Assembly (NCBI RefSeq): GCF_000374085.1
Contig: NZ_KB893584.1
Coordinates: 1-41,601 of the forward strand
Direction of reading: 5' to 3'
Length of the DNA: 41,601 nt
Source of the DNA: Spirosoma spitsbergense DSM 19989
Lineage (GTDB): Bacteria; Bacteroidota; Bacteroidia; Cytophagales; Spirosomataceae
Both the position numbers and the translations under genes were made by a program. The notes under the pieces are model-generated. The model searched no databases. It saw only the letters and a program-made list of their open reading frames with translations, and was not told the DNA's origin. Below are positions 1 to 8,361 of this stretch, piece after piece (position 1 is the stretch's first letter; every line of letters begins with the position of its first letter).

Positions 1-1512
1 GAAGGTCTGATTGGGGATGGGTGTATAGGTAGGTGGCTGTGTACCGTTACAGTACGCTCTCAAATTCCAGATGTAGGTGACAGTGACCCCGTTCTGGCGG
101 GCCATCAGGGTAAAGGGCTGCACATCAAGGGCGGTGCGGGAGCCTTCATCGACAAACTGGTTTGGGTTGGTGGTCCAGCCGGTAATGCCCGGTGCCATGT
201 ACTCGATGGTTGAGCCGTTGCCGCCGGTGGTATTGAAGGTAAAGGCCCCGGTGGTGCAGTTATAGGTGGGGGCCGTCAGGGCCAGCGAGCCGACCGGGGG
301 TTGGGTTATGGCTTCGGGCTGGAGTTTGACCAGTTGGTTGTTGTCGGTGACGAACACCAGGCTGCCATCCCCGGCGGTGGCAATGTCGGTAAGGCTACTC
401 TGACCCGGCCCGGGGAAAATGCGTTTGGCTACCGTTGTCAACGTGCCGACATCGACCAGCAGAATCTGCGGGTCAGGCCGGTCCTGTAGACTGGTGTTGC
501 CCACTGCGTAGTACGTTTTGCCATTACTGCCGGTGTAGGCCGTCAAGTAGGCCGTAGTAAACGGGCCACTGTCAATGGCCTTTGCCCTACCTGACTTACT
601 ATTGCCGTTGAAATCTAATTCAAGAATAGCCGTTGGCGTTGCTGATGAGTTAGCCTGAAGGGCTGAGCCTACCAGCGTGTAACCCGATCCATCCGGTGTT
701 AGAATAACATCGGTAATTGACTTCATTCCGGTGATGGCTCCTGGACCATTGCTGTTTGAGACAGTGTTGAGTAGTTTTTGCCAACTCACATTCCCCTGTG
801 CATCGAGTTTTGCAGCCCAGCCTAGTTCAGGCGCGTCGGTATTGCTATTATTGAAATAACCAGCCACCAGATAACCCCCATCTGGTGTGTTGATGAGTAC
901 AGTAGCTTTGGTTAGCGTTTTGTCGGATAGGGATGTGTTTTGGACTGGGAAGGAGATGTCCCTGGACCAGCTAGCCTGCGCTCCTCCTTTCGAAACGGTC
1001 GTTACCGTAGGGCTAACAATTGGTGGATTGGTACTGTAATCCGTCCTGGCCCCAACATCAAACCATATGTACCCTCCATCCGGCGTAGGGATTCGGTACT
1101 GGGCACCTCCTGAACTACTTCCGCGAAAGTTGAACACGCCCATCCCGTCCCCTATCTCATAACCGACGGCCAGAACTTGATTATCCTGGCTTGTGGAGAG
1201 CTGGATGAACCCCCTAAAGTAAAAATATGGGTCAAAAGGATAACCAGGGGGGAGCTTTCCCGGAGGTAGCATGCCGACACCCCTTATTGGTCCTACCTGA
1301 GATAATTTGTCGCCGTTCAGGGAGTAAGTAACGAGGAATTCGTTATCGCCCGTCGTAATCGTTCCGTCGGTCCTGATGGTCATCGTCCGGCCAACTCTGG
1401 CCCACTGTGGGTCCGGCACCGATTGTGCCCAGGTCACTTGGCTGATGAGTAAAAGTGCCCACAGCAGAGCCGTTAAAATCCGTTGTATTGGGTATACATA
1501 GTTCTTTTTCAT
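1..1512 (-). CDS. Secreted repeat-domain protein, partial (paralogue of the next gene)
   Basis: The frame is open from the ATG at 1512 to the left edge (504 codons seen), so the C-terminus lies outside the window. It begins with a signal peptide (basic MKKN start, hydrophobic stretch, cleavage probably after WAQ). About 380 residues follow that resemble a beta-propeller or delta-60 repeat secreted domain, with recurring TPDGGY and AAKLDAQGNVSW type motifs. Next comes at least one copy (about 50-282) of the ~77-residue domain that occurs three times in the neighbouring gene, ending in the conserved LRAYCNG. The two proteins align along their whole visible length, so they are tandem duplicates. 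A T9SS sorting domain is expected beyond the edge, by analogy with the neighbour, but is not visible. The ligand or activity is unknown. Confidence 0.85.
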   Translation of the reverse strand, partial: MKKNYVYPIQRILTALLWALLLISQVTWAQSVPDPQWARVGRTMTIRTDGTITTGDNEFLVTYSLNGDKLSQVGPIRGVGMLPPGKLPPGYPFDPYFYFRGFIQLSTSQDNQVLAVGYEIGDGMGVFNFRGSSSGGAQYRIPTPDGGYIWFDVGARTDYSTNPPIVSPTVTTVSKGGAQASWSRDISFPVQNTSLSDKTLTKATVLINTPDGGYLVAGYFNNSNTDAPELGWAAKLDAQGNVSWQKLLNTVSNSNGPGAITGMKSITDVILTPDGSGYTLVGSALQANSSATPTAILELDFNGNSKSGRAKAIDSGPFTTAYLTAYTGSNGKTYYAVGNTSLQDRPDPQILLVDVGTLTTVAKRIFPGPGQSSLTDIATAGDGSLVFVTDNNQLVKLQPEAITQPPVGSLALTAPTYNCTTGAFTFNTTGGNGSTIEYMAPGITGWTTNPNQFVDEGSRTALDVQPFTLMARQNGVTVTYIWNLRAYCNGTQPPTYTPIPNQTF

Positions 1513-1546
1513 AATTGTAAGGGATAAGGAGTGAAAAGAATTGGTT

Positions 1547-1580
1547 GAAAGGCTTTACGCAGTCGTGCGCAAAGCCTTTC
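1547..1580 (-). terminator. Hairpin after the repeat-domain protein gene
   Basis: The 10-base arms GAAAGGCTTT (1547-1556) and AAAGCCTTTC (1571-1580) are perfectly complementary, and pairing continues inward with one mismatch. The hairpin starts 8 bases after the stop codon at 1589-1591. The downstream T tract on the minus strand is interrupted, so termination may be imperfect and the next paralogue could receive read-through. Confidence 0.6.
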
Positions 1581-1588
1581 ATTCTTAT

Positions 1589-3979
1589 TCAGGGTTTCAC
1601 TAATTTGACCTGCTGGCGTTGGGTAGAAGTGCTGACATTGAGCAGAAATACCCCACTACGCTCACCTATCGGCACACTCACCCGTTGGGTGTATTCGGCC
1701 TGCTGGATGCTCCGCTGATGAAGTACTTTGCCCTGGAGGTCAACCAGATTCAGCTGCAACGCCTGATGCTCTGCCCCCGTAATCTCCACCTCGGCTGTTT
1801 GAGTGGTCACGGGGTTACCCAGTACCCGCACCCGTAGCTGTGTGCCCGGTTCAGGCAGGGCCGCTGTGCGGGCCCGGCCGCAGGCTACTTTCAGGTTCCA
1901 CACGTAGGTGACGGTGACCCCACTCTGGCGGGCCGTCAGGGTGAAAGGTTGCACATCGTTGGCCGTGCGGGAGCCTTGGTCGACGAACTGGTTTGGGTTG
2001 GTGGTCCAACCAGTGATGCCCGGTGCCATGTACTCGATGGGTGAGCCATTACCTCCACTGGTGTTGAAGGTGAAGGCCCCGGTGGAGCAATTGTAGGTAG
2101 GGGCAGTCAGGGCAAAATCACCGACCGTTGGGGGGGTGACCGGTGGTGGGGGTGGCGTCCCGTTACAGTACGCTCTTAAATCCCAGATGTAGGTAACGGT
2201 CACTCCGTTCTGACGGGCCGTCAGGGTGAAGGGCTGCACATCAAGGGCGGTGCGGGATCCCTGGTCGACGAACTGATTGGGGTTGGTGGTCCAACCAGTG
2301 ATGCCCGGTGCCATGTACTCGATGGTAGAGCCGTTACCTCCGGAGGTATTGAAGGTGAAGGCGCCGGTGGAGCAATTGTAGGTAGGCGCAGTCAGGGCCA
2401 GTGAACCGCCTACTGGCGGGTTGACCGGTGGTGGGGGTGGCGTACCGCTGCAATAGGCTCTCAGATCCCAAATGTAGGTAACGGTGACCCCATTCTGGCG
2501 GGCCGTCAGGGTGAAGGGCTGCACGTCAAGAGCGGTGCGGGAGCCTTCATCGACAAACTGGTTTGGGTTGGTGGTCCAGCCGGTGATGCCCGGTGCCATG
2601 TACTCGATGGGTGAGCCATTACCCCCACTGGTATTGAAGGTAAAGGCGCCGGTGGAGCAATTGTAGGTGGGGGCAGTCAGGGTCAGTGCGCCGACCGGGG
2701 GTTGGGGCGGAGTTGTTGCTTCGGGCTGGAGTTTGACCAGTTGATTGTTGTCGGTCACAAACACCAGACTACCGTCTCCCGCTGTAGCAATGTTAATCAG
2801 TGAGCTTGCCCCCGGCCCTGGAAAGATTCGTTTGGAAACCACGTTTATTCCGGCAGGATCGACCAGTAAGATTTGAGGGTCGGATCGACCTTGCAGGGAC
2901 GTGTTGCCCACAGCGTAAAGTTTTTTTCCACCGCTTCCTGTATACGGGGTGATGTACGCACGACCGGTCTGCTGGATATCGATGGCTTTCACTTTCCCAG
3001 GGCGGACATTGCCATTGCCATCAATCTCCACCAGAAAGATAGCATCACCGTTGGGATAAGCGGTGGGATAAGCGGTTCCACGTCCACGTCCAACTAAGGC
3101 ATAGCCCGTGCCGTCGGTCGATACGATAGCATCGAGGATAGAACTCATGCTATTAATATCATCTGGACCGGGAGGGTTGGTAAGGGGAGGAGGGGAGATA
3201 AAGTTTTTCCAGGACACATTGCCGTTTCCATCCAGCTTGGCCGCCCAGGCAACCACCGGTTTATAATTTGAGTCATAAGCCCCAGCTATCAGATACCCAC
3301 CGTCAGGCGTATCGATGATGAAATTTCCGCTGGTTATTCCATGAATAACGCCCGGAGGGTTTGGATCTGGGTAATTAACATCTGGAAAATCAAGATTTCG
3401 AGTCCATATCAAATTCCCTGCATCGTATTTTTGAACGATAAGAGACGAACCACCCGGACGATTTTGGTAGGATAAGGTGACATAGCCAGTCTCGGACACG
3501 CCAGCAGGATCAATAATACCCAGGTGATCAGCTTCATGGCTTATATTGCCGTTAACACTAACTCTAACCTGCTCACCACCCACGTTCAGATTCAATGGCC
3601 CCGCAGCAATCAAACCGCCACCGGCAGAGGGTGCCGATGCCTTGAATTCCGCAATGGATTGGCGATCGAATCCCGGTATTTGTCCACCGATGTAATCTCC
3701 TCCTCTTATAAGCCCCGTTGACCAAAGTTTGTCGCCCGCCAGAGAATACTTTACCAATTGATCTCCAAATTGCCCAAGGCTTCCCGGATATGTTGGAGGA
3801 AACGAAAGGCGTTCTGATGTTACAATATTCCCATCGGTCGTGATGATGAGAGTTTTTCCTACCCGCGCCCATTGGGCGTCCGGTATGGATTGTGCCCAGG
3901 TAGTTTGGCTGAGGAGCAGGCTCGTCCAGAGCAGAAGTAAGCCAAGCCGTTGTGTAAACTGTAAATAGTTCTTTTTCAT
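1589..3979 (-). CDS. T9SS-secreted protein with three ~77-residue repeats and C-terminal sorting domain
   Basis: 796 residues. A signal peptide (MKKNY start, hydrophobic core, probable cleavage after TWAQ) is followed by about 400 residues rich in DGGYLIAG and KLDGNGNVSW type motifs, typical of secreted beta-propeller-like proteins. Three near-identical domains follow (about 2453-2686, 2164-2401 and 1883-2118 in the DNA). Each runs from LTAPTYNCSTG to a W-L-(R/K)-x-x-C end and has two conserved cysteines; proline-rich linkers (PPPPPV) separate them. The last ~90 residues match a Por secretion (type A) C-terminal sorting domain, with LVDLQGKVLHQ and a terminal VKLVKP. The protein is therefore probably exported by Sec, moved across the outer membrane by the T9SS, and anchored or released at the surface. 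Substrate or adhesion partner is unknown. Confidence 0.9.
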   Translation of the reverse strand: MKKNYLQFTQRLGLLLLWTSLLLSQTTWAQSIPDAQWARVGKTLIITTDGNIVTSERLSFPPTYPGSLGQFGDQLVKYSLAGDKLWSTGLIRGGDYIGGQIPGFDRQSIAEFKASAPSAGGGLIAAGPLNLNVGGEQVRVSVNGNISHEADHLGIIDPAGVSETGYVTLSYQNRPGGSSLIVQKYDAGNLIWTRNLDFPDVNYPDPNPPGVIHGITSGNFIIDTPDGGYLIAGAYDSNYKPVVAWAAKLDGNGNVSWKNFISPPPLTNPPGPDDINSMSSILDAIVSTDGTGYALVGRGRGTAYPTAYPNGDAIFLVEIDGNGNVRPGKVKAIDIQQTGRAYITPYTGSGGKKLYAVGNTSLQGRSDPQILLVDPAGINVVSKRIFPGPGASSLINIATAGDGSLVFVTDNNQLVKLQPEATTPPQPPVGALTLTAPTYNCSTGAFTFNTSGGNGSPIEYMAPGITGWTTNPNQFVDEGSRTALDVQPFTLTARQNGVTVTYIWDLRAYCSGTPPPPPVNPPVGGSLALTAPTYNCSTGAFTFNTSGGNGSTIEYMAPGITGWTTNPNQFVDQGSRTALDVQPFTLTARQNGVTVTYIWDLRAYCNGTPPPPPVTPPTVGDFALTAPTYNCSTGAFTFNTSGGNGSPIEYMAPGITGWTTNPNQFVDQGSRTANDVQPFTLTARQSGVTVTYVWNLKVACGRARTAALPEPGTQLRVRVLGNPVTTQTAEVEITGAEHQALQLNLVDLQGKVLHQRSIQQAEYTQRVSVPIGERSGVFLLNVSTSTQRQQVKLVKP
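1883..2686 (-). repeat. Three tandem copies of a ~230-bp coding repeat
   Basis: Three direct copies (about 2453-2686, 2164-2401, 1883-2118) encode the ~77-residue domain of the T9SS substrate. A fourth copy lies at about 50-282 in the paralogous gene. Copies are almost identical at the DNA level, including runs of silent positions. For example, 152-208 and 2551-2607 are nearly the same. That points to recent expansion or gene conversion. Confidence 0.9.
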
Positions 3980-4101
3980 ACGTGTAGAAAATAAGGAGTG
4001 ATTAGGCGAAGTCTAGGGTAATCCCGACTGGCGGTAAATGTATAGCACTGATGGCATATCCGTTTGCCCTCAACGTAAATTGTCCCCTAATCGAAAGGAA
4101 T

Positions 4102-4123
4102 AGTCCCAAAGTTGATAGGGACT
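4102..4123 (-). terminator. Weak hairpin downstream of the HTCS gene
   Basis: Arms AGTCCC and GGGACT (6 bp, 10-base loop) lie about 20 bases past the HTCS stop. On the minus strand they are followed by a T/C-rich stretch without a clean T run. This is a possible weak terminator between the HTCS gene and the secreted-protein gene. Confidence 0.35.
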
Positions 4124-4141
4124 CAGTTGTAAGTATCCTGC

Positions 4142-7100
4142 TCACTGCGTATTGTCGGCATCGCCGGACGCGAACTCGGTTGGCGTTTTATGATAAAATT
4201 CCTTGAAAACAGTGGTGAAGTAGGAGTGATTCTTAAAGCCCGTCAGGACGGCTGTTTGGGAGGAATTATGACCTGCCCGCAATAGATCGGTTGCCCGGCG
4301 CAATCGGTACTGCCGTATCAGTTCGTGCGGATTCAACTGCACAAGGCTGTGGGTTTTTCGGTAGAGGGTTTTGCGGCTCATGGCCAGTTCATCGGCCAGC
4401 CAGTCGACAGTAAGGGACGGATCTTTGAGGTGTTTTTCCAGTAGATCATAAGTCCGTTGCAAAAACACATCGTCTACCCCGTTGATTGGGCTGGGCGTAT
4501 CCGGCTCCGTAAACTGCCGTCGGTATTGATCGCGCAGTTTCTGCTGATAGAAAATTATATTTCTCAGGCGCAGTAATAACTCGTCCAGATGAAAAGGTTT
4601 AGCTATGTAGTCATCCGCACCTTCCTGTAACCCCTCGATTCGGCTGCTGTGGGCCGCTTTAGCCGATAGAATGACTACGGCTATATGATTCGTATCGGGA
4701 TGGTTTTTGATATGATGCGTTAATTCATACCCATCCATTTTTGGCATCATTATATCCGAAATAACAATATTCGGGAGTTCGGTTTGCGCCAGTTGCCAGC
4801 CTTCCTCGCCATTGGTTGCCTGCATAACGCGGTAGGCAGGTGTTAATGAATCCGCCAGAAAACCGTTCAGTTCGGCATTGTCTTCTACGATGAGGATCAG
4901 TGGTATTTCTTCGTTTTCCGTTGGTTGGTGCCCCTCGGTGGCTAAAACAGGTGTCGCAGGCAGGGCAGGGGATTTCCCCACTAACTGTGCCTTCGGGGCT
5001 TCGGTATGGATGGCTACTGGATAAATTGGCAGCGTCAGTAGAAAAGTACTACCCGTATCCGGCTGACTGTCAACGCTGATGGTTCCCCCTATCAGGTCGA
5101 CCAGTTCTTTCACGAGAGACAGGCCAATGCCGGTACCTTCGTAGACACGGGTATGGGAGGTGTCTACCTGGTAAAATCGATCAAAAATATGCGGTAGGTT
5201 TTCGGGTGAAATACCAATACCCGAATCGGTAATACGAATGGTTACGGGAAAACATCCGTTCGATGGTAGCGAAAGATCGGTCGTAACGGCCACGGATACC
5301 TGCCCACCGCTATCCGTAAATTTCAACGCGTTCGACAGCAGGTTGGTCAGAATTTTTTCCCATTTGTCGGCGTCGAACAACTGCTCATCCTGCCCCAGGC
5401 CTTCGGCTGTATAGGTCAGACTGATTAATTTCTGATCAGCCACTGGCCGGAACGACTCCATCAGCTGATGAACGAAAAAGTTCACATCGCCCCGCATCAG
5501 CGATACGTCCATACGGTTCGCTTCCAGTTTGGAAAGGTCCAGCAGCTGATTGATCAGCCGGAGAAGCTGATTGGCATTGCGCTGAACCAACGCCAGCGTC
5601 TGCCGGGTGGGTGCATCAAACCGATTGGCCTGTAGTAATTTGTCAATCGGCGATATGATCAGCGAAAGGGGCGTCCGGAATTCGTGGGTGATGTTGGAAA
5701 AAAAACGGGTTTTAAGTTCATCGACCGTTTTGAGTTGTTCGGCTTTCCGGCGGTTAAGTTCCAGCTCCTGCCGTTGCCGGATACGGTTGGTATAAAATCG
5801 GATATATGCCCAGATGGCTCCGCCCATCAGGAGGGCATACAGGCTATAGGCCCACCAGGTAGCCCACCACGGTGGCCGGATAATCAGTTGAACCGAGGCT
5901 CCTTTTCTGTTCCAGACTCCGTCACTATTGGCCGCCCTGACCCGGAATGTGTAGTGCCCCGGCGACAAACTGGTGTAGTTAGCCACATACCGATTTCCGT
6001 TCTGAACCCAGTTTTTGTCGACGCCAACGAGTTGGTAGGCATACTGGTTTTTCTCTGGATGGGTATAAGACAGCGCTGCAAACTCAAACGATAAAAAGTT
6101 CTCATCGTGATTCAGGGTAATAACACTGTTGGTGAGAAGCCGGGGTTTTTCCATCACCTTCAGTTCGGTAATGTAAACCGGAAAGGGCCGGATATCGTCG
6201 CGAATACTATCGGGATTGAAATAAACGACGCCGTTCAGACTACCGAAATAAAGCCGGTCTTTCTGCCGAAAAACGGCATTTTGCATAAAATCATTGCTGG
6301 GTAAACCGTCTACGGTCTGGTAGTTGCGAACGGCCTTCGTGCGCGGGTCGTACCGGCAAAGACCGTTATCGGTACTGAGCCAAAGATTCCCGGCTTTATC
6401 ATTCATAATTCCCACCACATTATTGCTGGGCAGTCCATCGCGGGTGGTGATGGCGGAGAACAGCCCCGTTTTTGCCTTGAACCAGTTAAGGCCGCCCTGC
6501 TGCGTACCCACCCAGATAATCCCCGCTTTGTCTTCGTAAATGGTCTGAATGGCGTTGTTGTTTAATCCACTTTTTGGCCCGGCAACGTAGTGGGTAATGC
6601 GCCCGGTGCGTGGGTTTAACCGGGCAATGCCATTTTTCCGGAAGGGTACCCATACATCGCCTGTCCGGCTGATTAACAAGCTGTGGATATATTGGTCGGG
6701 CAAGCCCTGGGGGGATTGGGGGTTATACTTGTAGTAGTGGTATTGATGGGTGCGTGGGTTGAACGACGCAATGCCCGAATTAGGCGCGATGTAGCCCCCT
6801 ACCCAGATTTCGCCCGTGTGCGAACAACTCATGTATTCAACCGGAACTTCCGAAGGGTAGTTATCAAAATGACCACTTGCCTCATCGAAGTGATACAGGC
6901 CCGTCCAGGTTCCCAGCCAGACGCCCGTGTTGCCATCGGGCAGTAATGCCTGCGTAAAGTTTTTGAACTGACTGCCGGAGCCCAGGACTTCGGGCGGTAT
7001 CAGTTGCAGGTGCTTACCACCTGTTGCTGGCCTGTAAACATTGTAGCCACTGCTCAGCCAGAAACGTTCTTTAGAGTCTGACAGCAGCGCGACAACTTTA

Positions 7101-8221
7101 TTTTCTGATAAGTTGGCGGTTCCCCGGCTGGGCTGCACCTGAAACGTCATAAATGGCTTGTTGTTAACAGCCTGCCGGTCAATGCCGTTATCGGTCCCTA
7201 CCCAAAGAGTACCGGACCGATCAATGTAAACGGTCTGCGCATTATTGCTGCTGATTCCTTTGGGTGCATCCGGGTCAGGCCGAAAGGTGAACGCCTGATT
7301 TCTGACCGGATCGACGCGCTGTAGTCCCCCAGTGGTGGCAACCCATAACATACCCTCCGCATCGCTGCAAATGGAGTTTAGGTAGGTATAGGAGCTGAGT
7401 TGTCCGGCCGGATAGTAGGGTTCCAGATGCCAGGGCTGCCGATGCAGATCCAGCCGGAATAAACCGTACCCGGCCGTTGATGTACCCAGCCAGAGAACTC
7501 CCTTCGGGTCCAGATAAAAGGCAATAAACGTTGGTTGCGCCTTACCGGGCGCAACCTGTACCGGGATAAGGGTGAACCGGCTGCTGACCCGGTCGAACAG
7601 GTACAGGCCTTCGTAGGTAGCTACCCATAACCGGTGTTGAGGGTCTTCAAACACAGTTTTGAGCGTTGCTTCGTGCTCGGGTACCGGAAACAGCGTAAAC
7701 CGGTGGAGGTTGGGCTCGTACCGGGCCAATCCCCCCAGCGTGCTGACCCATAATATGTGCTGACTGTCTTCATAGATGGAATGCTGGTAATTCCATTTGT
7801 CGGCATTGACCGCGTCAATAGGGTGGGGCGTCACCCGGCCCGTTTGCTTATCTACCTCGTGCAGTCCCCCCAGCGTGGCTACCCATAACCGGTTGGCGTG
7901 GTCTTCGCACAAATGATAGATCTGGTTGTTCTGAAAACTATGCGCCGGGTCGTTCAGGTTAGGCTTAAACGTGGTGAAGGTATGCCCATTGTACTTGTTC
8001 AGGCCATCGTTGGTGCCAAACCACATGTAGCCCTCCCGGTCCTGTAAAATACAAATGACGGAATTGTTTGACAGACCATTTTCAACTGACAGATGGTTGA
8101 ATTTATTCGCGACAGATTGTTCATTTGACTGGTTTGAATATACCCTGTCAGGCTGAGCGGGTTGCGTTGATCCCAGCAGTGGAGAGAAGAGTAGAAGTAA
8201 GAGCAGGTGGGGGCGTACCAT
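4142..8221 (-). CDS. Hybrid two-component system sensor kinase/response regulator (HTCS)
   Basis: 1359 residues with the full HTCS order. There is an N-terminal signal peptide, then a periplasmic sensor of about 700 residues made of two beta-propeller-like sets of Reg_prop repeats (many LWVGT and GLPSNNV type motifs), and a Y_Y_Y domain (~704-777). A transmembrane helix spans ~784-812. The cytoplasmic part has a HisKA domain with the phospho-acceptor in THEFRTP (~846), a HATPase domain (NLLSNALKF ~962, EGTGIGLS ~1030), a receiver with Asp in ISDIMMPKMDG (~1155) and Lys in AKPF (~1207), and a C-terminal AraC-type HTH (~1280-1353). Family members bind a periplasmic glycan breakdown product and activate adjacent susC/susD operons. 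The susC-susD pair immediately upstream is the obvious target, but the ligand cannot be read from sequence. No key residue is missing. Confidence 0.95.
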   Translation of the reverse strand: MVRPHLLLLLLFSPLLGSTQPAQPDRVYSNQSNEQSVANKFNHLSVENGLSNNSVICILQDREGYMWFGTNDGLNKYNGHTFTTFKPNLNDPAHSFQNNQIYHLCEDHANRLWVATLGGLHEVDKQTGRVTPHPIDAVNADKWNYQHSIYEDSQHILWVSTLGGLARYEPNLHRFTLFPVPEHEATLKTVFEDPQHRLWVATYEGLYLFDRVSSRFTLIPVQVAPGKAQPTFIAFYLDPKGVLWLGTSTAGYGLFRLDLHRQPWHLEPYYPAGQLSSYTYLNSICSDAEGMLWVATTGGLQRVDPVRNQAFTFRPDPDAPKGISSNNAQTVYIDRSGTLWVGTDNGIDRQAVNNKPFMTFQVQPSRGTANLSENKVVALLSDSKERFWLSSGYNVYRPATGGKHLQLIPPEVLGSGSQFKNFTQALLPDGNTGVWLGTWTGLYHFDEASGHFDNYPSEVPVEYMSCSHTGEIWVGGYIAPNSGIASFNPRTHQYHYYKYNPQSPQGLPDQYIHSLLISRTGDVWVPFRKNGIARLNPRTGRITHYVAGPKSGLNNNAIQTIYEDKAGIIWVGTQQGGLNWFKAKTGLFSAITTRDGLPSNNVVGIMNDKAGNLWLSTDNGLCRYDPRTKAVRNYQTVDGLPSNDFMQNAVFRQKDRLYFGSLNGVVYFNPDSIRDDIRPFPVYITELKVMEKPRLLTNSVITLNHDENFLSFEFAALSYTHPEKNQYAYQLVGVDKNWVQNGNRYVANYTSLSPGHYTFRVRAANSDGVWNRKGASVQLIIRPPWWATWWAYSLYALLMGGAIWAYIRFYTNRIRQRQELELNRRKAEQLKTVDELKTRFFSNITHEFRTPLSLIISPIDKLLQANRFDAPTRQTLALVQRNANQLLRLINQLLDLSKLEANRMDVSLMRGDVNFFVHQLMESFRPVADQKLISLTYTAEGLGQDEQLFDADKWEKILTNLLSNALKFTDSGGQVSVAVTTDLSLPSNGCFPVTIRITDSGIGISPENLPHIFDRFYQVDTSHTRVYEGTGIGLSLVKELVDLIGGTISVDSQPDTGSTFLLTLPIYPVAIHTEAPKAQLVGKSPALPATPVLATEGHQPTENEEIPLILIVEDNAELNGFLADSLTPAYRVMQATNGEEGWQLAQTELPNIVISDIMMPKMDGYELTHHIKNHPDTNHIAVVILSAKAAHSSRIEGLQEGADDYIAKPFHLDELLLRLRNIIFYQQKLRDQYRRQFTEPDTPSPINGVDDVFLQRTYDLLEKHLKDPSLTVDWLADELAMSRKTLYRKTHSLVQLNPHELIRQYRLRRATDLLRAGHNSSQTAVLTGFKNHSYFTTVFKEFYHKTPTEFASGDADNTQ

Positions 8222-8290
8222 AATTGGTAATGACCAATTTGTGGCTGAAATTAGAAAAAATTGACTTATTTTCTGATAAATAGTTTATCA
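8222..8290 (-). promoter_or_regulatory. Two short inverted repeats before the HTCS start
   Basis: AATTGGT-4-ACCAATT (8222-8239) directly abuts the HTCS start codon. TGATAAA-3-TTTATCA (8274-8290) lies 35 bases further upstream. Both have perfect 7-base arms. They could be operator half-sites or a 5' leader hairpin. No consensus TAnnTTTG element was found here. Confidence 0.35.
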
Positions 8291-8303
8291 TACGGTAAGA
8301 AAC

Positions 8304-8338
8304 AAAAAAGCGGGCCGATTGTGTCGGCCCGCTTTTTT
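8304..8338 (-). terminator. Strong intrinsic terminator after susD
   Basis: The 15-base perfect arms include the A6/T6 tails (8304-8318 and 8324-8338), with a 5-base loop. The GC-rich core followed by a T6 run on either strand makes a bidirectional-looking terminator. It ends the susC-susD transcript about 23 bases past the susD stop and separates it from the HTCS gene. Confidence 0.9.
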
Positions 8339-8361
8339 GGGTAGTTATTTAACGGTTACGG

